This document shows positions 33,801-47,400 of a stretch of DNA of 64,000 nucleotides, piece after piece. Every line of letters starts with the position of its first letter. Positions within the stretch are counted from its first letter, which is position 1. The notes beneath the pieces are model-generated. The model saw nothing but the letters and a program-made list of their open reading frames with translations. It was not told where the DNA came from and made no database searches. The translations under genes were made by a program, and so were the position numbers. This DNA is from Chionis minor. Lineage: Eukaryota > Chordata > Aves > Charadriiformes > Chionididae. The stretch spans positions 154,690-218,689 of the forward strand of contig VZSF01006779.1 of assembly GCA_013398295.1 (NCBI GenBank), given 5' to 3'.

Positions 33801-35150
33801 AGCCTACAGGTATGTCTTAACTAAACCAACTTCTCTGGAGGCAAAGGTGTTTAAAAGATAAAAGAGCAGACAAAGCTTTTCACCATGAAAAATATGGTAA
33901 AATTCCCCTCCCAGACAAATCAGCATTGCAAATTCAATCAGATAATCCACTAAATATGGAAATGCAACGGAGTCCACCTCCTCATTTAAAAAAAGTTCTA
34001 CTGAGCATTTTGTTGTATGTGTTGCTCTGGTGGCGCTTATCCGCTGGCCGTCAGCAGGGTCCTTCAGAGATGCAGCTGGGCCGTCTGGTGGCAGAAGGAA
34101 TCCCTCTCTCCCAGGTCCTGGGCAGCGGCAGCAGTGCAGTTCCGAAATAAGCTGCACCTTGAACATTACTGTAGTCATGGCACTGTAATGATCTACCTAC
34201 CTCTTTTAACACCTAGGAACAGCCAAATACATTCTTTTGTATAAAAAGTGGTTTTTTAAGAAAAAGAATTTTCATTTTAATTAGGCTGTTGGTATACAGC
34301 AATCTATTTTTACAGAATTAGCTTCATTTAGTTACATTTCAGAAGCTGCGAAGTGACTTTAGTCACTGAAAGAACAAAGTTTTTTTAACTTAAAAAAACC
34401 CTGAATGAGAATATTTTTAGTCAATCAATTAAAATCAAAAACCCTCAAGTAATGTAAATTACAAAATGTCACCGCATTGGTTTGTCTTTCCTGCATGTGT
34501 TTGTCTTTTATTTAGGAATCACTAATCCTGAAGAATGCTATTATAGTACAGAGTTGAAATTACAAACATGGTAAGTCTGCAGTTATCTGCAGAATGACAA
34601 GACTTATAAAATACATCTGTTTGAAATTTAGGTGATCCGTTTGAAAGTTGTTAAGTTTTAGGACAAGTTGAATAAAGAAGTAGAAGCGGCCTTTAACCTC
34701 AGGAAATGGCTTATTTGGAAACTGATTGTACGCTGACATGCAATATTAGCTTTTCTTTAAATTTACTTTCAGAACATAGTTCCAAAAGCAGTTTAAAATA
34801 CTTACTGGAGAAGTTACTGGATAAATGGTACAGTTGCTACTTTCACCAAGTCAAAAATATTCCTCCTTTATTTACAAAATCTCTTTAATCCTTCACATTG
34901 AAAACAAGTAAAAGAATACAGTAACTATGATAAATTACCACTGAACTGTACTTCCCCTTCCCTGAAGAGGGAATTGAAGAACCTGCTTTTTAACACCAAC
35001 TCAGAAGCCTGGATTATTGAAGAGCCATCCACAACAGCAAGAAGAAAAGCCAAAACGTAGTTTCAAAACAGAGGAAAAAAAGAGAAGAATTGCAGTAAAG
35101 TTTTCCCTTTTTCCGCTATTTATTCACAAGCCACGTGTCCCATGTGCAGC
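30832..35150. other. Region between DOP1B and MORC3, including DOP1B 3' UTR
   Basis: Mostly AT-rich unique-looking DNA. Minus-strand AATAAA signals for DOP1B are readable at 35119-35124, 34867-34872 and 34507-34512; which is used is unknown. A minus-strand open frame of about 138 codons ends at 31606 (see findings). No RNA gene or repeat family was recognised. Confidence 0.6.
34507..34512 (-). terminator. DOP1B: Candidate DOP1B poly(A) signal
   Basis: AATAAA on the minus strand, about 640 bases past the stop codon. It is one of three such hexamers (also 34867-34872 and 35119-35124). Which one is used cannot be decided from sequence. Confidence 0.35.
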
Positions 35151-35408
35151 TTAACTTTCCATGTTTTCAAGGAAGTCACATTCAACACTCTCTTCAAGCT
35201 GTTGCAAGATCTTTACGCTGTTACTGCCGACATAGTCCACAGAGAGAGATGCAGAAGCATGCGAATTCTGGGACTCACTCCTGCTCGCTGTAAATGCACA
35301 ACACAGAGTCTTGAAGAAGGGCATAAGCTGGGTGATGCTAGATACAGAGCGGAAATTCAAAAGAGGACATTTGTGCTTCTTGGAAATTCCCTCAGTGTTG
35401 TTTGTTTC
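35151..35408 (-). CDS. DOP1B: DOP1B exon w29 (last coding exon)
   Basis: Encodes [17 protein letters not shown], then [17 protein letters not shown], ending [11 protein letters not shown] and TAA at 35151-35153. Acceptor TTACAG. An AATAAA lies about 30 bases past the stop, but later signals are also possible. Confidence 0.92.
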   Translation of the reverse strand, partial: ETNNTEGISKKHKCPLLNFRSVSSITQLMPFFKTLCCAFTASRSESQNSHASASLSVDYVGSNSVKILQQLEESVECDFLENMES

Positions 35409-38400
35409 CTGTAAGCAAACAGACTGAGATTTACTTAGCGTTTTGCATTAAGACACGATGTTGTTATGGCTTGTGTGAACCCTGTACTATTTATACACTT
35501 TTTTCATACTAAGAGATCCACAGCCTACAACTGAATCACAATATAAACCGTATAGATGGTATACCGAGTTATTTCTATGTTTGTATTCGAGGTTCCATTG
35601 CATGGAAGTCTCACGAGTTCAGAACAGAGCAAATTTGCGCTAGCCTTCAGAATCAGACACCAAACAGCAACAGTATACAGAGAGATCTCTGAGAAATACT
35701 AAAGCCCCTATTTCCTTTTCTGGAAGAATTACTATTAAAACTTAATGGTAATTTAAAATGCAACTTCGGTAAACTTTTTTGACAAAGTACAGCATGATCT
35801 TTTTTATAAATACCGGTCCTGTCTGAGAGAAACTGTTTTAAGGGAACAATAGGAAAACTGCCTACTGTTCCCTCACTCAAAAGCAACCTGACATCTTCAA
35901 GTTAAATATATGAAGGCAGACAGATAATTTTTAAAAGCCTCATGAATCTTATTAGATATCTAAAAACTTCTTGCCTAACTTAAAAGCTTGTCACTTGTTT
36001 AGAAACCTAAGTCAATGGATTTAAAAAAAGAAAGGAAAAGATTCAAGTGAAGCTTTTTTTCTTTACCCCATATTTCATCTTCAGCAGATCCATGATTCTT
36101 ACAATGTGTGGTCTACATTCCTGATGATCCACCAGATGGGAGGTCACAGTAGATGAATCTGTGTCCACCTCTGGGACAAATGCCCATTTGTACCTGAAAC
36201 AAATGGATTACTTGACAAGAAGACAGGCAGAAAAAATACTTGTTCGGATCATACGTAGTTTAATAGAGCACTGGTTTACAGAAAGAGCTGTCATAACTAT
36301 AATTTTATGCTATTACCAGAGCCAAACTTAATAAACAAGGATGTTACTATCATGTCAGTATTTAAATGCAACTGGCTTAAAAAAATTCCCAAGTGTATGC
36401 AAAGGGAAAACAAAGAACAGTCTCTGTCCTTCTCCCAATTTTTCCAAGTTAGAGAACCTCCTAATGAGGATGGTGAAATCCTCCTACACTGACAAGACCA
36501 AATTGTTTTTGCAAATGCCCCAAATTACATTTGCCCGAGTATCAACATCTGCACTTGTAAAAAGAACTGATGGTAAAATTAAGTCTACGTCAAAATTAGA
36601 AGAAAATAGATCTGGAATTACTTTAAAGGAAAAGAATGATAACAATATAGAGAACAGGTAAGTTATTAGAGAACTTACATTTGAAACAACTGCATCCTGT
36701 CAGGTGGAAATGAAAGTGCTGTGTCCAAAAACTTACAAGCTGATAAGTACAAGGACAGGTCATTCTGCTGTATGTCAGATCCACTGCCATCACTTGAGAC
36801 TTTTTGTTTGCTTATTTTGCTGTTGCTCCTGCATTAGTTACAAATAAGAAATGTACCATTAAAACATTAAATCCACGCAATGTTTTTCATTCAGCAAAAG
36901 AAATGTACACATTTACACAAATGAGCACTTCCACCTGTGTGCAACAAAACCTATTTTTATTCTGTATGAACACTGTGATTAATACAAAAGGCTGCTAGAA
37001 TAAAAAGTTAAATATTCAGAAAAAATGTCAACATGTTAAAATATTCAAATGCTGACTTAGCATCTCTCCTATTTTTGTATGCAACTAATAAGTTGTACTT
37101 ACTAGTTTTTTGAACATATCACTATTTTAGCTGCTGAAATAAAATCCTAAACTATGAAAACTAAAATAATACCAGAAATGCACAAGTGTCTCCTCCCTAT
37201 CCCAGAGAGTTAAATAAATAAATACATATTTGCAGCTACAGAACAAGCACAATTATTACCAGCTTTCACAAGTTCTCTATCAGACAAATGGCAATTCTTA
37301 CTTTGATGGTTCCTCTTCCTCTGTTAAATCTTCTTCCAACTGTAGAAACGTCTGAATCTTTAAAGAAATAATTTATGGGGATGCTGAAATGTTTATAGAA
37401 CTCAATCACAAAAAAGATATGCTTCACATAGTATAAGGAACCGCAGACTCTTAGTTTACTCTTATGACTTGCAACAAATTAACAAATCATGCAAGAGATT
37501 ACATTAGCAGCAACAACAAAATTAATCAAAATGCTATTTCCTAATGACAACGTTAATTCTTTTCCCAAATTATCAGACTACTGTAAAACTATGCAAACAT
37601 TTCCTTTTTCAAACAGTGGGTATATTTGAAAGGAACAAGAAGGTGAAATGGGAAGAGACACACACTAATTAGATCCAAATTACTACTTATTGCTTACCAA
37701 TTCAGTTACCATAATTGGCCACAATGAGGTTAGATGCTGAGGAGAAATCCTTAACAGAAGAACTCTGAAGAAGAGAAACATCTGTGCCGCAACTATAGAA
37801 GTCTGGCCAACACGGAGGTTCTCAGTCAGTCGTTCTGAAACAAACACAATGTTTGGCAAAGCAAAATTTGTGCTTTATCATCAGTTTTGGGTTGAGTCCT
37901 TTGCACTCTATTAACAAAACTATGATTCAGAAAAAATCTGAAGACATGGTGGTTTTAGATTGGACAAAATTTTGTCAAAACTGACATTTAAGGAGAACAA
38001 CAACAGGCCAAGAGTGGCTGGAAGATTGCAACAAAATAATCATGTTTCCTTTTATATTTTCAGACCAAAGGCTTTGAAACCCAGATTCCTGTCTCCCTCT
38101 TAATGAGATTATTTATTTTTTGGAATTCAGAGATTCACAGCGTCACAAGTTTTGTTAAAAACTTTTAAAAAATGGAAGTACATGTTGGAAAACAGGTGAC
38201 ATTCTTTTCTTACACGATTTATGTATGTGTTACAGCTGAAAAAAAAGGCAGGTGAAATTACAAATCTTACCTTGTATTAAGGGAAGATAGAGATGATACT
38301 GATCAATCTCTCCACTAAAGACAGCGAAAGCTTGCCTCTTTAACAACATTGCCTTTTGCTCAAAGCTTGGGTACAGTTTTAAGGCGCTGCTCTGCGTATC

Positions 38401-41400
38401 TATAACAGAGATAAGAATTACCTACCATGTAAAGACTTCTTGTGCTTTGGGCTGAAAATAATGCCTATGTCCTGAAATCTTTTAGAAAGATAAACTCTCT
38501 TTGGGTCTACTGATTGGTGAGTTAGTCTCGCATGGTAAACCTTCAACTATTGTTTTAGAAGATCCAAAAAAGAGACTAAAGCTGCTTTTTCTTTTGAAGC
38601 TCTAGGCAAATTTAAGGGGTCCTATCCCACCCTTTGCTCCAGGACTTACTCTTCTACACTCTCCTCAAGCCTGAATTACAGGTTCAAGGATGTTGCTCAA
38701 AGGTTCGCTGTACTGGTGCACCACGTTCCTACAGCTCAGTGCCAGTATACAGACACCTGTGAAGTTAGCTGAAGTCTCCTTGCTTTCTAACAGGGAACAT
38801 GTGCAAAAGGTCACGCTTCAGCAACTTAAAATTAGGGCAAAATGTGAATGCAGGAGTCCAACATCAGCACCTCTAGAACAAAAAATTATGGTGTGTTTTA
38901 GACATGATCAAGTGCAGAATTAACTTAGCACAGCTTTTAGCTGTGAATAAAGTTAATATAGTCAATTATGCAACTGCAGCATTGTTTGCATTTTATTGAT
39001 ACATTGGTATATCAAAAGTGCACTGAATAGCTCAAATGCAAATAGATTTCAAATTAATGTAGAAATAAGTTATCATTAGCTGATACTTACTCATCAAATC
39101 TTTAAACATAGTTTTCTCGTGTGTAAGAAGATGATCAATAATGGATCTCCAGCTGCATAAGATACAGAAGGAATTAGATAAGCAGAGAAAGCTTTAGTAT
39201 CGATTCACCTGAGAAGAGATCTTGGTCAAACATTTCATGCAAGGGAACAGTTTCCAAACGGTGTTCAATATGCAGACTCTTATCTGGTTTAACACATGCT
39301 GCATTCTAGGTCCTCCAGCTCTACTGTATGCAGTTCCCTATTCACTAAGGGGAGTATCAGCATAAGACATATTTATTCTTATGCACTATAATGAAAACTT
39401 AAGTGCTTATAATGCATTTAGTAGAATTAGTGCTTGAGACCCATTTTTTAACATTACTACATCCTGTAAGAAAGTACTAAACAGAATTTTCTTTCCAATA
39501 TTAGCCATTTAAAGCCTTTCTTTGCAAATTCAGGATAGAATCTCAGGAGTGCTACAATTTCATGTCTTACTGGGTGCATGAAGTGTCCATCTGGAAAAAA
39601 GCTGGATCCATATATAACTCAAGAACTTCTTTTTTCCAGGCTCGCTTGGTATAGGCGTATCCACTCAATGAGCTGAGCAACTGAGCACCAGCACGAAAAC
39701 TAGGAACGTTGTAGGCACTAGGGGAAGAGAACAATAATGATAAACACATATATTTTTTAAAGTTAAGTTTATGTAACCAGAAAATAAACTCTGGGATTCC
39801 CCAGAACTTCTAACCAAATTCTCCCAGTAATAGGCTATGTCTACATTAGCTCACAACTCGGGGCAGTAGGAGATAGTAGACCAAAGCAGTTTGTACAGAA
39901 GCTCCTCACATTTCCAGTGTACCTGGTTTGGGGAGATATTTCCAGATTAGACGTGTGAAAACACAGTACTGCCTGGCTCCACTACAGGTGTAGTTCAAAA
40001 CTTCTCCCCGAAATAATTTCCAATAAGCTTGGCATCCTTGTCAGCAGACCCCTTTAGAAGGTACCACAGTAGGCTTCATCTGTCACCCAGGTAACACTTA
40101 CGTGTCAGTTCTCGTGTCATCATCACCTGTATAAAAATCTCACACGCAAACCATTTTCTCCCTGTGCTGCCCTGTGCACCATCCCACTCCAAAGTTGGAC
40201 CCCATGTTCTGCAAGGCACAGCAGGGAAGGAGTGTTGCGCTCAGGTGAAGGGACCCTGCATTAATTAATGCTTGTCCTCTGGCACCTCTGTTTCCCAGAG
40301 GACACAGATGCCAAGCAGCATCCTGCTGCGAATCCTTGCTACGAAGCGAATGCTTTGCCCATGGCTGAACAAAGGCTTCAGGTTGGGAAGGTGGTGCTCA
40401 GAGTGACTGGAAAACAACTTTTGGTTGAGAAGGGATGCTGCCAAGGTCTTCTGTTGTGAGCTGGCACCACACCTTCACAGAAGGCTTCAACAGCCCCTGT
40501 GTTTTCAAGGTTGGGGACGGGGGGAGGCTACTGCAAACACACTCCTGCTAATCTGGGGAGGGCAGTGGAATGAAGACAGTCTTGGAGGTTATAGTCCAAC
40601 CGCTGAGCAGCATGTATGAGTGACATGAAAATCACACAGCCCATCTATGGGCCTCGTGGGGACTCCACGCTCTTAACCAGTAACCATCTTGCTATGGTTA
40701 TGGCTACGCAGATCACAGGGACTGCCGCTCTTGCCAGGCTGACAATACAGAACCATCAAGGGACATCTCTAGTCATCTCAGCCACTTCATCAGGACTCTA
40801 ATGCCCATGGCTTTTGAACCATCAGTCTCATACCAAAGGGCATGGTAGTATCTTCTTTGCAAGGAAAAAAAACTGGCTGAATCCTGGTGTTCAAATCTCC
40901 ATTTGCATTGCAGAAGTCATCATTTACTCCCTGCACCAATTCACAAGGACATCCTGACAGAAGCAGCATCCATGCCAATTTTAACTGTGCCATTTCCACA
41001 CATGGGGCAGTGATGGAGCAAGTGCTTGGCTTGCAGCCACTAGCTCACAGCAGGCCAAGCGCGGCAGGACCATGCCAGTATTCCCAGGAACAGTTTCAGT
41101 GGTGGCTGTATACAGGGTTTTCCATACCTGCTGCAAATGGTGAGAGTGCCGGGTGCATGTGCATGATGGTATATGCCCCGGGCAACAAAAGCGACATACA
41201 TTCCATAAATCAAGAATCTGACTGACTTTGTTAGGGGTGAAGTAGGCAGAAACTATTGCAATGGAAAATGCACAAATATAATGAATAGAAAAGAACAGCT
41301 TCCTGAAATTTCTCTGCGTCATTTTTAATCTACCTCCCTTGAGAGGGAGCATGGAAATGTCTTCAAACCCTGCTGCATCATGAGGCTTGCTGGCTTTAAT

Positions 41401-44400
41401 GCCCACTTCCCAGTGACACTCAACCTGTCACCCCTTTTAGGCGTGCCTGGTTTTATCTTTTCTGAGCCTCTATACCTTTTTTTGCTCTTCACTATATACT
41501 GGCTAGTGGTTTTGACTGTGACCTAACAGTTGAGACAATCCCCACTCTCCCCGACCACCCACAAGCTGAGGCTGATGCTCTCCCATGCCTCAGTAGGGAC
41601 CGATCTGCTCAAAAAACCAAAACAGCCAAAATGTAGCCTTCAGGAGGATGGGAAGCTTGATACCTGCTACAGCAGGAGCAGCTGCAAGTCAAAAAAATGG
41701 AACTGGAGGCAAGCAGGGAAGAGAAGGTGAGGGATGCTTCCTGCCACTTGGCAGAGAGCTGCTAGAAAAAGGAGGCTTGCTTCCTGAGAGATGTGCGAAT
41801 AGCACTGGGAAAAAGGTGGGGGAAGACACGTGAGGAAGGCTGAGGAACTGGGACCAACTGATAAGGCCCTGGCAGATGGAAAGGAAACCTCCACACCAAG
41901 GAAATGTTCTCCTCTGCCTCCTCCTGTCCCTGAGGGAAAAGGGTTATACTGTTCAGCTGACAGAAGATATTATCCATCTCTCCCACACCTATGTTTTTGG
42001 CTGAAAAACTAGGCAGAGTATAGAGAGATACTGCATTCTTCCTACTTCGTGGTCCTGTGACCTGCCCAGTGCTCTGCCGCCCCATCCCACAGCCTCTCTC
42101 CATTACCTAACATACACAGATAGGGGAGCTTTAAGGAAAGGCCAAAAACCCAGACAGGAGGAACACCTACAGCTAAACAGCAACAGCTGTCACAAAGCTC
42201 AAACAATAAAGGTTTCAGTTCCTGGGGGAAATACAGTTCTTCCCTGTTTTCATTCTAATAAGGTGAGGGGACAAACACAATAAAAAAGCAAAAGCCTTAC
42301 AATGCCATCAAAACAAAAATCAGACTTAAGAAAAATCACACTTGCAGAGAGAGAAGTCACCTGTGGTTGCGTAGATAAGGAAATACATAATAAAGCAAAC
42401 GTGAAATCAATGGCACAGCTTTCTCCTTCTCATCGCTCCGGTAAACCATGTCCAAAAGAGAAGCAAGAACCTTAAAAATGAAAAGAATGTCTCTTTAAAC
42501 CTCTAGCTGGTATTTCTGACAAAAGAAGAAAGCATGCTGTATTTCAGGCTAGAATGTGTGCGCACATGGGATGCTTCAATACAGATTTAAGCTCCCCTTT
42601 AATCTACCAGGAAAATCTAATGTATTTCTCTGCCCCATAACATCAATAAATAACCAGCCCACAGATGAGAGCAGCAACTACAAAACTGGTTCCTACTTAC
42701 TTCTGCAAGGAGAGAAAGAGCTTGGACACTGTATATTGAAGGAGCAGAGGCAGAAACCATTGAAGATGGTGCCACTGATGTATCTAAAAGAGACAAAATG
42801 ATTTGATTTTCCCTTCAGACGTTTAAATTTTGCTTTTTCCTGATTTTCTTCACAAACAGAATTGTTACTTGCATATAGGTATTACACTGAAATATGTCTG
42901 GGCATGTTGCCACAGTGACATACCTCATGCCCCATGCTGTTCTGTCACATGTAATGCGTGCCCCTGCATTAAGTTTTCTTCTGTATTATACACAATCTGC
43001 AGATATGTACTGAACTGGATTAGGCTGACATTATTATTGGAGGATAATACAGGTTTTTTGGTTTTACTTTTTTCCTGTATAAATCCTGTCTCATTCAAAC
43101 TGCACACTGCCAAACACCTTGTACTCTTCACTGACTTAAGCAGGAAAGAGAAGGCAGCAGAATGTCAGACAAAACCATATTACCATTCATGTCTTCAATG
43201 TTGAAGTCATCTGGTAAAATCTGAGGCTGAGCCTTCACTTCTAGGTTCCGGCTCAGCCAGCTAGTCTGTTCCAGAGAAGAACCAGCAACAGTGCCTACAG
43301 CATCCAAGATTTTTTGGGTCACCTCCTATAACATAACCAGACAATGTGGCATCAGATGAAAGCTATCATCACTTGGCCAATCCAGCAAACTCCTTTTTAT
43401 ACGTAACATGTTAAATACAATAAAATTACCACAGGAAAACAGCTTTGAAAAGCTTTGATAAGTCCACAGTTACTACTGCGATTTCATGCATCTTTGACAA
43501 AATTTTGTTTGAGACATTTTGCATATCACATCTCTTATTTGAGTCTCCCATATTTACCAGGCTTTACCTAAGTCAAAACTAGTGGATGCACATTTGCACA
43601 TTCTAAAAAGACTGGTGAATTCAGATACAAAGTACAGATCAGGCCATCTCCACTTTTACTTAGATGTACAGTGCCAGATTTATGAACTAGAAGGTATACA
43701 CATATACACTGTACCTGCAAGTCTTTTTGGTCTTTTTTGTTTTCTAGAGTAGGTGTCCTAGTCACAAAGTCATTCAGAATACTGTGGGAAAATCAATTCA
43801 CTCGGAGTTAGTAATTGGGCAGGTCTACTCAATGCATCTATAAATCTTCTTCTCTCTTATGCAGTACCTGAGAAGAAGAAAGTGTCCAGGTGGAGCCAAG
43901 TTCAACTGCACAGACTCTTTAAGAAGTCCTAATAAGGACTGGAAGTTCTCTTGCAAGGCTGAGACAGGCAGTCTGCCAAAAAACGAAGTCTGAAGTTAGA
44001 GTTAATGAAAAAAACAAAAAACAACATACATGGGTAACTTGGTGGCCTAAAAGCTTTGACCAAGATAAGTCCTTTAGATCCTGCCCCTTCCTAACTGATC
44101 CAACAGCATGGTGTGAATACCCGGCAGCACAGGCAATGTGCATACAGCAGTAGATGCTAGCGGCATGTGCAGTATGCCAGCCAGGACTGTAAGAGGACCG
44201 GGTCTCCAGGGAGAAGAAAAGGAATAAAGTTTAGCTAACCACTCCACTGCATGCCAACTTACTTTATCTCCCTAGCATATTGTGTATAGTATATGGTACA
44301 GTTTGATATATCCCAAGGCTTCCATATGAGGAAAACCAAGCATGTGAAGAAGAGTTTTGATCAAAGGAGTATTTCCAATCAACTGCCTGACCCTTAACAT

Positions 44401-47400
44401 GTCCAGCACAGACTGCAGCTATAGCAGTTTTATTGAATTTAGGAGTTCTCTATCCACTGGGAACACAGAACAGGTAAGGAGAAAGATCATAAGAAATTAT
44501 ACAAGTATCTTGCTAATTAGGTGCCTTGAAGCATGTTGCTCTAGTAGTATGAAACGAGGCTTTCAGACTGGCATTGTAAACAGATCGATGGAACATAATG
44601 TCATAGCCCAGTTATTTTATGTCTGTCTGTTAATTAGCATGAAGCCTCAATAACCATTTCCTACATAAAGGTGTTCTGTGGCATTGTGACACGAAGATCA
44701 AAGTAAAGCAGAAATAGTGATGCTGGCTGTTATCCTAACTAGACTCAAACAAAAAATTCTCTTTTATAATGACTGAATTACCTTTGAATGAAAGCATAAC
44801 TGAACTGCAGCACTGGAATATCTACAAGAGAAGATTTCTGAAAAATAAAAGCAAAACTGCAATTATTTGGCATCAGAAAAAAAAAAAAAGAGAAGGTCCA
44901 AACTCTTGAATACTTATGTTCAATGGTTAACACATCCTTCTCAGAAACCACTTGTACTCCAACAGATGACCAACTATGATAAAACTATCTATACAGCAGT
45001 ACAAGGGAATTCGGAGCTTTAATAGAGGACCCTAGTTCAGAAGCAGTCGCATTACTTTGGAACATGTGCTACAGTTTATTCAGAGCTGTAGGAGCTCCTA
45101 CAATGGCACGCATAGTAGCAAAACTGGTTTCCTTGAAAACCAATTGGAAGATAGCAGACTCAGTGTGAAGTATTTCTAACTGTTCGGATAAGGGCAGAAA
45201 GGCAGAAATACATCACCGAGTTGTATATCTGCAGCAGCTTTATGAAAATTGTCAGCATCTTTTTTACTGGAGGACTCCACACCTTTTCAGTACCAGCAAA
45301 TTCTCTAGCAAAATGTCCTGAAGAACCTACTTACATTGATGGATCAAAACATAGAAACCCACATTCTAGACAATATAACTTATTCAGGAGCCAGAAAGAA
45401 TCACACATTTAAAAAAAACCCCAAAGCAACATGCTGGACATGCTGGAATAAATCCAGAAGAGAATATATTAAGAAAATGGAATTATCTTCATGGTTACCT
45501 CTTCACCCTTGATTTGTGATGGTTTCTTGACTACCTCTTTGACTAGATGTAATATAGTGTCAATCTTCAATGTGTTAAGAGCACATATTAAGTCCACAAG
45601 AATAAGCTGAGATGCACTAGCCACTGGAAGAATCTGACAAAACAAAATAAAAGACACACCCCTCAGATCACTGTAGCAGGGAAAACATGAAGTTGAAAAA
45701 ACAGCTTTTTGTGTGATTACTCAAATATCAATGCTTACACAAAACATAAATCAGGCAAGCTAAATCAAGCATGCAACAATTTGCTACATACAGATCTTCT
45801 CCCAGCACCTTAATGAAAACAACTTCATTATGCTCAAATGAAAGCAAAAAAGAAAGAGGCGTTCTACTCACAATAAATGCTTTGTTCCAGAGAATACTAC
45901 AACTTTAACCCTTCTCTGGGAATGAAGCTGATTCAAGGTCTTTAATATGTAATCAGCAAGTTGCAATCCTAAGATTACAATCCAATATTGAATTAAAAAA
46001 ATGGCTTTTACTATCAGACAAACTGCCACGCTCTCCTTTTTATTTGATTACTTATTTAGATTTAACTGCAGTCCTGATGCTTTGGGGAATTATGTACAAA
46101 TAAAAATGTTTCAGATTTTTCAGTGAATTGCCACTGTCACATGTATAAAAACCCCAAAGAATCCATCAACAAGCCCAGAGTTTAGAACTAATGATATAAA
46201 TTTAACATTTGTCTTTACACTCGAAAACTAAGGGTGCCTTTCTTTAGTTTCACCTTGGTTTTACTTTGATTCCTATGAGGTTTCTTGCTATTCCATACTG
46301 CTGCAATTGCTGCCATCAACTGGATTCCAAGTTGTGCTGTCAATGGATTCATGAAGTCCAGTATTTTAGTTCTTAATGTCTACAGAGGAGGGAAAAAATA
46401 ACTGTCAATGCTAAACTTTGCAAGGGAAAGGTTTATCTCATAGTCTGTAAAACATTCTTCCTTTTCCTGAGATGTTCAGAAAATACACAACAATACAAGA
46501 ATCTCTTTATATAATTGGCAGTCAGACCAGTTTTGATAACTTATGAGTTAGTGTAACCTTCTTACAGATGGAAGGCACATTTGTTAAAAAGCAGATTGCA
46601 AAATAGAAAAAATAACTTCTTGTGTTATATTCTCTCTTCTTCTATTTTTCACTACTATGATTTACCAATAACCATAGAAGAAGGGAAAAATCTAGTATTC
46701 TTATTCTTTCAGGTACATGTGTTCTACTGCCTGCGCAAGGTGCAGACAACTCAGAGGTGGCTGGCTATACAGCAGCTATTAACAGAGGCTCACAGAAAAA
46801 GCAAAATATTAAACAGATTAGGTAAGGGTGCAGATGGGCAAAAAGAGCAGGGGAAAATCTACTTTTGTAGGTAGGTACTGTGCAAGTCTGTAGCTTATGA
46901 AAGTTTTTCAAAAATCCTTTGTGGCTCAACATCGTTCTCGGAATGGCAAAACTATTCCTATGAACTCTATATAAAATGGTGAGGAAGGGATAATAAGGAT
47001 GATGAGATACACAGCAGTCTAAAAGAACTCATACTTTGGTTGCTTTAAAGTAGACTGAAGAAGAGCCTTTAGTTGTTCCAAAGAAGTCAGTTGGCCTTTT
47101 TTGAGAGTCTTCCCTCTTTATAACACTCCAAAGAAGGGACATGGTGTTAATAATGCGAGGCAATTCTTCCAAAATGGCATTCCTAGCATTTCTCAGGTTT
47201 GCAGGTTCAGCTAAACATGATGACTAGAAAAAACAAAAATATGAATATTAAAATACATTATATCATGCACCACAGAGTGACTATTCATTCTATAATTAGG
47301 AGAATTATAGTCAACTTTGGTAATGACAACTCTAAAAATAATTCAACCATTCTATTTCTGAAATACACTGTTGCTATTGGAGTCTATGGAATTAGCTGTT